Under the pieces are notes generated by a model, which saw only the letters and a list, made by a program, of their open reading frames with translations, was not told the DNA's origin and made no database searches. A stretch of DNA of 64,000 nucleotides from Maribellus sp. YY47 (GTDB lineage: Bacteria; Bacteroidota; Bacteroidia; Bacteroidales; Prolixibacteraceae): NCBI RefSeq assembly GCF_023111095.1, contig NZ_JALGYW010000001.1, positions 62,001 through 126,000 of the forward strand, in the 5' to 3' direction. Shown here piece by piece: positions 26,446-35,247 of the stretch; position 1 is the first letter of the stretch; each line of letters starts with the position of its first letter. Both the position numbers and the translations under genes were made by a program.

Positions 26446-26880
26446 ATGAAACTCAAAACACTCGTTCTTTTAGCCCTAATCTTTGCACTTTTTAGTTTTA
26501 AAAGCGATAACACAAAATTGAACGGAACCTGGAAACTCATCAGCCAGAATCTAGTCCGAAACGGAAAAAGCAACGTGGCCATTACGGATCAGGTTAATGG
26601 GGAAGTACTAAAAACCTGGTCCGATAAGTATTTTATGTTTGTGGGGAAAAGTAGCAACGGATTTCAAACTCAGCATTATGGAGGTGGAACATATGAGTTA
26701 TCTGGAAATGTATATACTGAGAACATCCAGTATCATTATACTCAAGTCTTCCGGGGGAGGACAATCCAGCAGTACGTAGAACTTAAAGGAGATACGCTTT
26801 ATCAAATTTTTCCGCTGGATGCGAATGGTCATTATGATAAGGACAACTGCAACATCGAAAAATACGTTCGTGTGGATTGA
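26446..26880 (+). CDS. Small secreted lipocalin-like protein (DUF4488-type), copy 2
   Basis: This 144-residue paralogue of the preceding gene keeps the same signal segment (MKLKTLVLLALIFALFSFKSD), LNGTWKLISQNLVRNGKS, and the terminal NCNIEKYVRVD. The copies differ mostly in the middle (residues 60-125). The identical upstream sequence TAATTATTATG-like context before both starts indicates a recent duplication that included some leader. A strong terminator follows. Confidence 0.75.
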   Translation: MKLKTLVLLALIFALFSFKSDNTKLNGTWKLISQNLVRNGKSNVAITDQVNGEVLKTWSDKYFMFVGKSSNGFQTQHYGGGTYELSGNVYTENIQYHYTQVFRGRTIQQYVELKGDTLYQIFPLDANGHYDKDNCNIEKYVRVD

Positions 26881-26932
26881 ACTGGCTTTCCTTGTTTTTA
26901 TCTGAAATACGGTTTCCATTATAAGCTGGTCG

Positions 26933-26965
26933 ACCTTGAAGATTTTTGATTCTTCAAGGTTTTTT
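26933..26965 (+). terminator. Intrinsic terminator after the lipocalin-like pair
   Basis: A perfect ten-pair stem, ACCTTGAAGA (26933-26942) against TCTTCAAGGT (26951-26960), is followed by a T run to 26965. Confidence 0.88.
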
Positions 26966-27004
26966 ATGGAATGCGTTGCATGTAAAAACTCACTTCAATT
27001 GATA

Positions 27005-29704
27005 TTACTTCCATTCCGGAACGATGCACTTACTACTTCTGTTTTTGAGAAGTTCATCGAAATGATTAAGACTTTTTTGCATTACGGCCGAATTTTCGTC
27101 GTGGCAGGTAAGGCAGGCTCCCACGGTGAGGATGCGCTGCTGCTGTTGCTCGTCGAAGGGGAAAAGATCGGAGCGGGTGGCTACTTTCTCAGTGCGGGTT
27201 TTCATAAAATCTATCCAGGCATCGGCCGGTAACCCGTCGTGCGGATCGGCTGCATATTTCGAGTTGAATTCCCATTTCCCTTTCCCATTGGTAATGATAT
27301 AGTTGAGATCGCCTTCTCCGTAGCCCAATGCCACCGGGTCGTTGTGGCAACTTACGCAGCTTCTTCCTTTAGCTGAAGTGGTGTGTGGCGAAGCAGGAGC
27401 ATACAAACGATGGAAAATTTCTGGATCGTTCTCGTTGCCCGTGTACGATTTCAGGTCAATGGTCATAATCATTCCCGGAATAACCGGAACGACTTCTGTT
27501 TTGTCTTTTGATTTTCGAACGCCCAAGGTTGGCAGTTTGGCCTCGTACTGCCCGATGTATTCCACCCAGGTACCTTTCTGTTCGTGGTTTTCAATCATGT
27601 TGTATCCACGCTCGTTGACATCGTAGGCATTGTGACAACCAATACAGGTGGGGGCCCACGACGTGTGGCAACTGGAGCAAGTCAAACTGGAATGTGCTTC
27701 GTTTCGGGAGCAAACGGCTGCCGGCGCCCGCATGGTCATTTTGACACCACTGTTTTTGGTGATGAAATACACCGAGTCGTTTTCAACATAAGTGTTGATC
27801 AAGGCTCGCTTGTGTTTTTCGGTCAGCAATAATTTCTTCCCGGCAATATTTCCAAAACGAAGCGCTGCAATAATCGCCGATTCATTATCGAGGTTTTCAG
27901 CTGCAATGGTCCTGGGTTCATCGTCAATGTGGCAATCCGAGCACTGAACATCCTGTTGGTTTTCCTGGTGCGCATAATGATTCCCGTCGCCCATTAATTC
28001 GTATGAATGGTGGCAATCGATACATTCCAAACCGAGTTTGTGATGCACATCTTCCTGCTTTTTCACAAACACACGTTCTCCTTCAATGAGCCGGTAATTG
28101 GCCGAGTCGGGCATTTCTTCTTTGGTCAGCGTAGTTTCGTGCCAGCCCTCGTAATTAGTCGCAATACGTCCCGAGCGGCTGTGGCAACCAAAACAGTGGT
28201 TATTTGTGATTTTTAGGCTTACTTCGGGGTGGGCCTGCATCATTTCGCCATTGTTCTCAGCCAGTTCTTTTTCAGCCTGCGGACTGTAGTTTAAGTGGCA
28301 GGCCAGACATCCTCCGCCACGGCTAAACTCGTTAACCGGGCCCGGTTCGGTTTTGGGATTTCCAAGGTGGCAACGCACACACAAATTACGTAAATGTTCA
28401 TCGGCAGCTGAATTTCCCAACTGGCTCACATGCGCAGGTTCATCGGGATTATCCTGTTCATTAAAAACAAAACGATTGACACTGATCATACCGCTTAAGG
28501 TGGCCATTAATCCGGTTGGAACCCGTTCTGTAATCTGCGGATGACACTGTGTGGTTCCACACGATTGTTTGGCAGTTGACAGATTGCCCGGAATAAGAAT
28601 CATGTTGCGATGCGACTGTTCCTTTCCGGTGGCAAACGGATTTCCGGCGTGGCACGAAATACAGCCGATTGCTTCGGGCCGGTGCGAATCCGTAAAACCA
28701 TGTGTTCCGGTATGGCAAGCTAGGCAACTTTCTTTCCTCCCCTGGATAGCGGGAGATGCAATGGCTTCATTCAATTCAAAATCGGGTGAAAAATTAACGC
28801 TTGGCGTTCTGAAATTATGAAGTACTTCAAATTTATATTCCTGGCTCCACGGGGTTGTCCATTTCCAATTTTGTCCTCTGAAAAACAGTCCAATGATGGT
28901 GAGGACGGAATACAAACCAACGAAAATGAGCAACGAACGTTTACTCAAAAACATGGTTTTATCTTTTGCCGAATTGGCGAGGTAAACCAACACGAGAACA
29001 GCAAGGAAGATCAGAAGCGACCATTCCGGATGCCTGAGCCAGTGCAGTATTTCCTGAAAACCCACAAAATACCACGGTCCTTTTACGGCAGGATTTAAGT
29101 TGTCGTGAAGCGGAGCGCTTAAAAGGTAACTTAAGATAAAAAGTCCTGCTGCTGATGCAACAAAATCCAAAGCCGGGGGCCAGAATTTGCGGCCGTGTTC
29201 CACCATTGCTATCGCAATAAACACAGTGAACGTGGCAATGTGATGAACGTAAATCAACTGATAGCTTTCCGGATCACCCAAGAGCGAAAACGCCAGTGAT
29301 TTCCCAATTAAAGGCAGACGTTCAGAAAGCGTTTGTAAAATCTGCCGGGCTTGCTGACTGTCGGCATCTCCCTTTAACAGAAAGCCGGTGATCATGGCCA
29401 GAAAAATGATTAGCACCGCGAGGCTCAGCCGGAAAGAAATACCTTTTTTAAGCCCGATCTTTTCCTTGTAGTGGTAATGTTCGTAAAAGTGAATGAGGCT
29501 AAAAATCAGAAAGAATTGAGAGCTCCAGTAGTGGTAGTTTCGCGTAAGCGAAGCCCACGGATTTACTACCATAATGTTACTGATGCTCAGGTACGGATCT
29601 TTTACATCGAAGGGAATGGCCAGCGCAACGCCGGAAAACACTACCAGCCAGAACATGGCCAGCGCCAAAGTGCCAAACGTTGTTTTGTTTTTCTTTTGGC
29701 CCAT
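27005..29704 (-). CDS. Cytochrome b fused to a 12-haem cytochrome c domain
   Basis: This 899-residue membrane protein joins two parts. Residues 1-275 are a b-type cytochrome: His58/His72 (14 apart) and His155/His170 (15 apart) match the haem-ligand spacing of cytochrome b6, and KGPWYFVGFQEIL near 208 resembles the PEWY quinol-site region of subunit IV. Residues 327-899 carry eleven CxxCH motifs plus one CGTTQCH (C-x4-CH), so up to twelve c haems on the outer face. The gene follows the Rieske gene after one base. Together they form a bc-type complex that probably takes electrons from menaquinol and passes them to the multihaem domain. The true acceptor is unknown. Confidence 0.88.
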   Translation of the reverse strand: MGQKKNKTTFGTLALAMFWLVVFSGVALAIPFDVKDPYLSISNIMVVNPWASLTRNYHYWSSQFFLIFSLIHFYEHYHYKEKIGLKKGISFRLSLAVLIIFLAMITGFLLKGDADSQQARQILQTLSERLPLIGKSLAFSLLGDPESYQLIYVHHIATFTVFIAIAMVEHGRKFWPPALDFVASAAGLFILSYLLSAPLHDNLNPAVKGPWYFVGFQEILHWLRHPEWSLLIFLAVLVLVYLANSAKDKTMFLSKRSLLIFVGLYSVLTIIGLFFRGQNWKWTTPWSQEYKFEVLHNFRTPSVNFSPDFELNEAIASPAIQGRKESCLACHTGTHGFTDSHRPEAIGCISCHAGNPFATGKEQSHRNMILIPGNLSTAKQSCGTTQCHPQITERVPTGLMATLSGMISVNRFVFNEQDNPDEPAHVSQLGNSAADEHLRNLCVRCHLGNPKTEPGPVNEFSRGGGCLACHLNYSPQAEKELAENNGEMMQAHPEVSLKITNNHCFGCHSRSGRIATNYEGWHETTLTKEEMPDSANYRLIEGERVFVKKQEDVHHKLGLECIDCHHSYELMGDGNHYAHQENQQDVQCSDCHIDDEPRTIAAENLDNESAIIAALRFGNIAGKKLLLTEKHKRALINTYVENDSVYFITKNSGVKMTMRAPAAVCSRNEAHSSLTCSSCHTSWAPTCIGCHNAYDVNERGYNMIENHEQKGTWVEYIGQYEAKLPTLGVRKSKDKTEVVPVIPGMIMTIDLKSYTGNENDPEIFHRLYAPASPHTTSAKGRSCVSCHNDPVALGYGEGDLNYIITNGKGKWEFNSKYAADPHDGLPADAWIDFMKTRTEKVATRSDLFPFDEQQQQRILTVGACLTCHDENSAVMQKSLNHFDELLKNRSSKCIVPEWK

Positions 29705-29705
29705 T

Positions 29706-30092
29706 TTACGCTCCGATTATAATGTTTTTGCCATCGTCAGATATCTGAGAAGGAATGACATTCAGGTTTTTATATGCGGGGCCTTTCATTACTTCTCCCT
29801 GCAGATTGTATTCCGAACCATGACAGGGACAAACCAGGCGATCGCCTTCATATTTGTCAATTTTGCATCCGAGGTGCGTACAATGCGCCGAAAAAACGGT
29901 GGTGGAATTGTTTTGGTTTACAATGATAAAGCGATCAGCGAACGTAACTTCCTTATTCTTATTTAAAGGGACAACACTTGTATTTTGCTGTGTTGCTTCA
30001 ATGTGGTTGAGCGTTAGCTTATTCCAAACAAAGACAAAAAACGCAACGATTCCGGCAATGGCTATTTTCAGGAATGTTCTTCTGTCGTTCAT
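29706..30092 (-). CDS. Rieske [2Fe-2S] protein, Tat-exported
   Basis: From ATG 30092 the protein has 128 residues beginning MNDRRTFLKIAIAGIVAFFVF, a twin-arginine signal anchor; a start at 30113 would add seven residues. The Rieske cluster ligands are visible as CTHLGC and, 13 residues later, CPCHGS, followed by GPAYKNL. It is the high-potential subunit of a quinol-oxidising bc-type complex and is cotranscribed with the cytochrome b/multihaem gene. It diverges from the molybdoenzyme operon across a long intergenic region. Confidence 0.93.
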   Translation of the reverse strand: MNDRRTFLKIAIAGIVAFFVFVWNKLTLNHIEATQQNTSVVPLNKNKEVTFADRFIIVNQNNSTTVFSAHCTHLGCKIDKYEGDRLVCPCHGSEYNLQGEVMKGPAYKNLNVIPSQISDDGKNIIIGA

Positions 30093-30672
30093 CTGATAAG
30101 GTTTTGTTTGCATCCCAATAATGTGTCATTTTTTTAACATCATTGAATTTCGTTTTTGCAGACACATTTATACATTGGTTTGGCAAATATGAGATAATTT
30201 GAAACAATTTGAAACCGGGTGACTCTTTTTGTACGTCTTATGACAGTGTTTTAGCGTTGAATATCCCTTGTTAAATGTGATTTATATACAATGTTCTTTT
30301 AAACTTATGGTGAATATTGTTTTCATTCATATTATAGTATTAATGTAGCATTTGTTCTGAAATAAAATACATTATAGTATTTTATTTTGATTTTTGATTT
30401 AGTTTTTAATCGGATTTAAGTATTTGATAGACAGTTAGTAGGATTTGCATTAAAAGAGCATGTGTGTTTTATGGTATTGTTGGATTTAATTAATCTAAAT
30501 TGCTTATTTTTAATGTTTTCAAATTAACATTTGACAGCTTTCTTCTACCAAAACCTTTATATATTTGCGACCATATCTATAAATGTAAATATTTAGATAT
30601 ACATATTGCAATATTGATGAAATAGAAGAATGGCAAACTTATTTGCCTGATCATCTTAAAAATATTTCACAA
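30093..30672. other. Long AT-rich divergent intergenic region
   Basis: This stretch of about 580 bases separates the Rieske/cytochrome b genes from the molybdoenzyme operon and has no convincing gene. It is strongly AT-rich compared with its surroundings. It holds a promoter-like box for the rightward operon and an imperfect palindrome with arms ATATCTA (30573-30579) and TAGATAT (30594-30600) just after it. It probably carries regulatory sites for both transcription units; I found no clear FNR-type TTGAT-N4-ATCAA site. Confidence 0.6.
30560..30567 (+). promoter_or_regulatory. Promoter -7 box of the molybdoenzyme operon
   Basis: TATATTTG matches TAnnTTTG; the nearest TTTG (30530-30533) is 26 bases upstream, longer than ideal, which fits a promoter that needs an activator. 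A leader of about 100 bases with a palindrome precedes the start at 30673. Confidence 0.45.
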
Positions 30673-32928
30673 ATGAAGACAAGACGGGATTTTATCAAAA
30701 TTTCAGCAGTTGGAACCGGTGCAGCGGCCCTTAGCTTAAAAGCTTTTGGTTCGAATGGATTTGGCCTGTTCAAATCGGAACCTGACGGGCCGGTGAGCGA
30801 TGAAGACCTGACTCCTTATCCTACCTACTGCGAAGTTTGTTTCTGGAAATGCGCCGGTTGGGCGTATGTTGACAAAAGTGGCCGTATTCGGAAAGTGATC
30901 GGAAATAAAGAAGATCCACATTGCAACGGTCGTTTGTGTCCGCGTGGTACAGGTGGTATAGGAATGGTTTATGACGAAGACCGTTTGAAAACTCCACTGA
31001 TCCGCGAAACTAAAAAAGACGGCAGCCAGTATTTTCGGGAAGCAAGCTGGGAAGAAGCGCTGGATTTGGTGGCCGGCAAAATGAAAGAGGTAAAAGAAAA
31101 ATACGGACCGGAAGCTTTTGGGCTGTTTAATCATGGTACGCCGGGTGGACATTTTCATCATCTTTTGCGTGCCTACGGTTCTGAAACCAATGCCGAACCG
31201 GCTTTTGCCAATTGTCGCGGGCCACGTTCTTCTGCCTATTATTCTACTTTTGGCGCCTACATTGGTTCGCCTGAGTCGACCGATATTCGCGATACACGCT
31301 GCCTGGTGCTGATCGGGTCGCACCTGGGCGAGAACATGCACAATTCGCAGGTTCAGGAGATGTCGGAAGCAATTGATAACGGCGCAACGATCATCACGGT
31401 CGACCCTCGTTTTTCAACTGCTGCAGCACATTCGAGCTACTGGCTTCCGATTAAGCCGGCAACTGATATTGCTTTGCTGATGGCATGGATTCATGTGTTG
31501 ATTTATGAAGGACTTTATAATAAAGAGTTTGTTGAAAAATATACGTTTGGTTTCGATTACCTGAAAGAGCATGTTAAAAACATGACTCCGGAATGGGCAT
31601 ACGGAATTACGACGATCGAGCCGGAACAAATCCGCAGAACTGCCCGCGAAATGGCCGGTGCTGCACCAGCAGTAGTGGTTCACCCTGGACGCCATGTGGT
31701 TTGGTATGGCGACGATACTCAGCGTGAAAGAGCGATGGCTATCCTATCGGCTTTATTGGGTGCCTGGGGAAAACGTGGAAGTTTGTATTTGCCGGAAGGA
31801 ATCTCGGTTCCACACTTCCCGCAGCCGGAATATCCTGAACCGAAATGGACCTGGAAGAACCTGAATTACGGGAAATATCCGTTGGCAACAATGGGTATCA
31901 CCACCGAATTGCTGAAAGCATCAATCCCAAGATATAATTACGAACACCAGGTAAAAGCCTGGCTGGTGGCTGGAACGAACCTGCCACTATCGATGCCGGA
32001 TAAGCCCTTGTTTAAAGAAGCAGCAGCTTCTGTGGAATTTATCGCGGTAATGGACACCATGCCAATGGACATTACTGGTTATGCTGACGTAGTATTCCCT
32101 GAAGCTACTTATCTGGAGCGGTACGATGTTATTCGTTTGGCACCAAACCGCGAACCCAACATTGCATTGCGTATGCCGGCCATCGAGCCAAAATACGATT
32201 CCAAACCGGGTTGGTGGATTGCCAAACAAATTGGTGAACGCCTTGGGTTGCACGATTACTTTAACTACGATGATTATGCTGAAGTGATCGACTGGCAGCT
32301 GAAAAAGCTGGGGACTTCGCTTGAAGAGATGAAGAAGATTGGAGTGAAGAAGTTCCCGAGAAAGAGCGGTCCGCTTTACCTTGGTGACGGAGAAGATTTT
32401 ACTTTCAATACCAATACCGGTAAAGTAGAATTGTACTCTACTGATTTTGCCGACCACGGATTCGATCCGATGCCAAAATATACCAGGCATCCGGAACCAC
32501 CGCAGAATTTTTACCGACTGATATATGGCCGTGCTCCGATGCACACCTTCAGCCGTACTTCAAACAATCCGAACCTTTCGGATTTGATGAGCGAAAACAG
32601 CGTTTGGGTAAATCCGAAAGTAGCTGATTTGTGGGGCTTGAAAAAAGACCAGAAAGTGTGGCTGAAAAACCAGGATGGCGCCATAACATCGTTCCCGGTA
32701 AAAGTGAGGGTAACAGAAAGAATACGCTGGGATTCGGTGTACATGGTTCACGGATTTGGACACAATAACAAAAAACTCTCGAGAGCATTCGGGCGCGGTG
32801 CAGCCGATACTGAAATGATCACCAACGTGGCAGTTGACCCGATAATGGGAGGAACCGGTATGAGAGGAAACTTTATAACATTCTTAACAGAAGATCCTGC
32901 ACTGGAAGGAAAGGAGGTTAAAGCATGA
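30673..32928 (+). CDS. Molybdopterin oxidoreductase, polysulfide/thiosulfate reductase catalytic subunit-like
   Basis: From ATG 30673 this has 751 residues; the frame is open from a TTG at 30643, but the twin-arginine signal MKTRRDFIKISAVGTGAAA starts at the ATG. A [4Fe-4S] site follows (Cys53, Cys56, Cys60, Cys89), then the DMSO-reductase-family core with bis-MGD binding segments, e.g. LVLIGSHLGENMHNS and the C-terminal GFGHNN. NCRGPRSSAYYS near 176 may supply the molybdenum ligand Cys. With the next two genes it forms a PsrABC/PhsABC-type complex at the outer face of the membrane. Substrate (polysulfide, thiosulfate, tetrathionate, or another oxyanion) cannot be fixed, but the sulfur-handling neighbours favour a sulfur compound. 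Confidence 0.88.
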   Translation: MKTRRDFIKISAVGTGAAALSLKAFGSNGFGLFKSEPDGPVSDEDLTPYPTYCEVCFWKCAGWAYVDKSGRIRKVIGNKEDPHCNGRLCPRGTGGIGMVYDEDRLKTPLIRETKKDGSQYFREASWEEALDLVAGKMKEVKEKYGPEAFGLFNHGTPGGHFHHLLRAYGSETNAEPAFANCRGPRSSAYYSTFGAYIGSPESTDIRDTRCLVLIGSHLGENMHNSQVQEMSEAIDNGATIITVDPRFSTAAAHSSYWLPIKPATDIALLMAWIHVLIYEGLYNKEFVEKYTFGFDYLKEHVKNMTPEWAYGITTIEPEQIRRTAREMAGAAPAVVVHPGRHVVWYGDDTQRERAMAILSALLGAWGKRGSLYLPEGISVPHFPQPEYPEPKWTWKNLNYGKYPLATMGITTELLKASIPRYNYEHQVKAWLVAGTNLPLSMPDKPLFKEAAASVEFIAVMDTMPMDITGYADVVFPEATYLERYDVIRLAPNREPNIALRMPAIEPKYDSKPGWWIAKQIGERLGLHDYFNYDDYAEVIDWQLKKLGTSLEEMKKIGVKKFPRKSGPLYLGDGEDFTFNTNTGKVELYSTDFADHGFDPMPKYTRHPEPPQNFYRLIYGRAPMHTFSRTSNNPNLSDLMSENSVWVNPKVADLWGLKKDQKVWLKNQDGAITSFPVKVRVTERIRWDSVYMVHGFGHNNKKLSRAFGRGAADTEMITNVAVDPIMGGTGMRGNFITFLTEDPALEGKEVKA

Positions 32929-33458
32929 GATATGCAATGGCAATTGACACAAAAAAATGTGTCGGGTGTGGCGACTGTGTAGTAGCCTGTCAAACAGAAA
33001 ATAATGTGCCTCACGGCTATTGTCGCGACTGGATTGTGGAAAGCGTTGACGGAACGTATCCAAGCATCAGTTTGGAATTTCGTTCGGAGAGATGTAATCA
33101 TTGCGATAATTCTCCCTGTGTGCGTTGTTGCCCAACGGGTGCCAGTCACATCGAGGAAGGTGGAATTGTAACGGTAACACACCATAAATGTATTGGTTGC
33201 GGCGCATGTATTCAATCGTGCCCGTACGATGCCCGTTACTCGCATCCCGATGGTTATGTAGATAAATGTACGTTCTGTTTGCATCGTGTTCAAAAAGGAC
33301 AAAATCCGGCCTGTGTGGATGTTTGCCCAACCCGCTGTCTGCATTTTGGCGATCTCGACGATCCGAATAGTGATGTTTCACTGGCCATCAAAGACCGCAA
33401 ATGGAAAGTGCTGGCTCCTGAAGCAGGTACAAAACCTCAATTGTATTTTCTTACCTAA
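32925..33458 (+). CDS. Four-cluster ferredoxin subunit (PsrB/PhsB-like)
   Basis: This 177-residue protein transfers electrons between the molybdenum subunit and the membrane subunit. Four [4Fe-4S] cysteine groups are visible: CVGCGDCVVAC, CNHCDNSPCVRCCPTG, CIGCGACIQSCPYDA, and CTFC with ACVDVCPTRC. It has no signal peptide of its own, as expected for a subunit exported together with its Tat-bearing partner. Its start overlaps the stop of the catalytic subunit by four bases (ATGA). Confidence 0.93.
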   Translation: MRYAMAIDTKKCVGCGDCVVACQTENNVPHGYCRDWIVESVDGTYPSISLEFRSERCNHCDNSPCVRCCPTGASHIEEGGIVTVTHHKCIGCGACIQSCPYDARYSHPDGYVDKCTFCLHRVQKGQNPACVDVCPTRCLHFGDLDDPNSDVSLAIKDRKWKVLAPEAGTKPQLYFLT

Positions 33459-33544
33459 TGTGGATGTAATAAGTGAATCATAACGAAATTAATATATCAG
33501 TTCAGTTGAACGTACTCACCCTGATTGAAACTGCGTTCCAATCG

Positions 33545-33568
33545 TCCCTCTCTACCAGTAGAGAGGGA
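33545..33568. repeat. Hairpin between ferredoxin and NrfD subunit genes
   Basis: An 11-base perfect inverted repeat (TCCCTCTCTAC at 33545-33555 and GTAGAGAGGGA at 33558-33568) lies in the 166-base gap inside the operon. No T run follows, so it is more likely an RNA-processing or stabilising hairpin, or a small dispersed repeat, than a terminator. Confidence 0.6.
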
Positions 33569-33624
33569 GAAGAGGGAGAGTCGATAATTTGTAGAAACGA
33601 CTTTAAGTCCTAAAAAAATAACTT

Positions 33625-34566
33625 ATGAAGGAAGAATTATTTGTAAGTGGACGTAATATTCCGAATATTGATCCATACCTCAATATCTGGCATTGGCAAA
33701 TTCCTCTCTATTTGTTTTTAGGAGGTTTGGCAGCAGGTATTCTTTTCTTTGCCGGATTTTATGTGGTTCGCGGAAAAGAAAAACAAATGCAGGCAACCGT
33801 AAAGTGGGCGCCCATTATTGCACCTATCGCACTGGTGCTGGGCTTGTTCGCTTTGTTTCTCGATCTGAAACACAAACTGTTTTTCTGGCAGTTGTACACC
33901 ACCGTTAGGTTGGAGTCTCCGATGAGCTGGGGAGCCTGGACCCTGATGATAATTTCGCCCCTGGCTTTTATTTGGGTAGCCAGTTATATGAAGGAACTGG
34001 TTCCCGGTTGGAACTGGAAATTCAGTTTGCTGGAACAGTTTGAAGCATGGGTGATCAAAAACCGGCAGTATTTTGCCTGGGCTATGATGATCTACGCCAT
34101 TATCCTTGGTGTTTATACCGGGATTTTGTTATCGGCCTTTAATGCCCGTCCGTTGTGGAATACTTCCATTTTAGGGCCGCTGTTTCTGGTATCCGGATTT
34201 TCAACCGGCTTGGCAACCATTATCTGGATAAGCAAAGACGAAAAAGAACGCAAGAAATTGAGTCGTATCGACCTGATATTTATTATCATCGAATTATTCC
34301 TGATTACTCACCTGTTTATGGGCTTCAAAGCCGGTTCGGAAACTGCGATTGAAGCTGCCAACCTGTTTTTGGGCGGACCGTTTACCGTTAGTTTCTGGGT
34401 GTTTGTGGTGATTCTTGGGTTGATTTTCCCTGCTGTTTTGGAAACACTCGAAATTTGGGGATTTCACGTACCGAAATGGTTACCGCCGGTAATGATTTTG
34501 ATTGGCGGATTAATGTTCCGTTTTATTATGGTGGAAGCCGGACAGATCACACGCTATTTGTACTAA
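33625..34566 (+). CDS. NrfD/PsrC-type quinone-interacting membrane subunit
   Basis: This 313-residue protein has about eight transmembrane helices and no haem, the pattern of the NrfD/PsrC family that exchanges electrons with menaquinone. Conserved-looking segments are WHWQIPLYLFLGGLAAGILF at the start, SPMSWGAWTLMI near residue 93, and GPLFLVSGFSTGLA near 185. As the third subunit it anchors the molybdoenzyme and ferredoxin to the membrane. It follows them after a gap with a hairpin and precedes the sulfur transport genes by 19 bases. Confidence 0.93.
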   Translation: MKEELFVSGRNIPNIDPYLNIWHWQIPLYLFLGGLAAGILFFAGFYVVRGKEKQMQATVKWAPIIAPIALVLGLFALFLDLKHKLFFWQLYTTVRLESPMSWGAWTLMIISPLAFIWVASYMKELVPGWNWKFSLLEQFEAWVIKNRQYFAWAMMIYAIILGVYTGILLSAFNARPLWNTSILGPLFLVSGFSTGLATIIWISKDEKERKKLSRIDLIFIIIELFLITHLFMGFKAGSETAIEAANLFLGGPFTVSFWVFVVILGLIFPAVLETLEIWGFHVPKWLPPVMILIGGLMFRFIMVEAGQITRYLY

Positions 34567-34585
34567 ATCAAAAAATATCATAAAC

Positions 34586-35122
34586 ATGAATGTAAATAAT
34601 ACCATCGATAATCAGCCAAAATATATCAATCCATACCTGGGAGGAGTATTGTTAGGGCTGTTGATCCTTGCAACCGTTTATATTACAGGAAGAGGGCTTG
34701 GAGCCAGTGGCGCTATCAAAAGTGCGGTGGTAACCACGTCAAATACGATTGCCCCGGCGGCAACAAAGTCCAATAACTATATGGGCAAATTTGTTAGCGA
34801 CGACCATTCTCCGATGTACACCTGGCTGGTTTTTGAATCGCTTGGAGTTTTACTTGGCGGGTTATTGTCGGGGATGCTTTTTGGCCGTGTTAAAAAGTTC
34901 AGAACCGATCGCGGACCTCAAATTACCAACCGGAAACGTTTATTCTGGGCTTTAATAGGAGGTGCACTTTTTGGAATAGGGAGTCAGTTTGGCCGTGGAT
35001 GTACAAGTGGAGCGGCGTTAAGCGGAACTTCAACTTTTGCACTGGGAGGTGTGATCGTGATGTTCTCCATTTTTGGAACCGGGTACATCATCGCTTACTT
35101 CTTTAGAAAATTGTGGATTTAG
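34586..35122 (+). CDS. YeeE/YedE (DUF395) half-size sulfur transport protein 1
   Basis: This 178-residue inner-membrane protein has about four helices and the YeeE/YedE motif GIGSQFGRGCTSGAALSG near residue 130, in which the cysteine is conserved. In characterised TsuA/YeeE proteins such cysteines relay thiosulfate across the membrane. Full-length YeeE proteins are about 350 residues, so this and the neighbour at 35248 together make one transporter equivalent. Its presence in the operon links the molybdoenzyme to sulfur. Confidence 0.85.
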   Translation: MNVNNTIDNQPKYINPYLGGVLLGLLILATVYITGRGLGASGAIKSAVVTTSNTIAPAATKSNNYMGKFVSDDHSPMYTWLVFESLGVLLGGLLSGMLFGRVKKFRTDRGPQITNRKRLFWALIGGALFGIGSQFGRGCTSGAALSGTSTFALGGVIVMFSIFGTGYIIAYFFRKLWI

Positions 35123-35247
35123 AAGAAAGTTGGCAGTCGCAGTGAACAGTTTCCAGTGGCGAATCTACTGAGAACTGAGACTGAAAACTAAGACTGAGAA
35201 AATATGACTTATCATTTTATACATATAACATTCAAAAAAGATAAAAT
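35123..35247. repeat. CAGT-rich dispersed repeat between the two YeeE genes
   Basis: The 125-base gap is made of CAGT/CTGAGA-type low-complexity sequence. It shares the 11-mer GCAGTCGCAGT (35133-35143) with the gap after the EamA gene (2145-2155), where the flanking bases are also similar. Confidence 0.5.

Noticed and set aside
30736-31341. 201-codon open frame opposite the molybdoenzyme gene
   Set aside because: Antisense shadow of a well-supported gene, without domain features.
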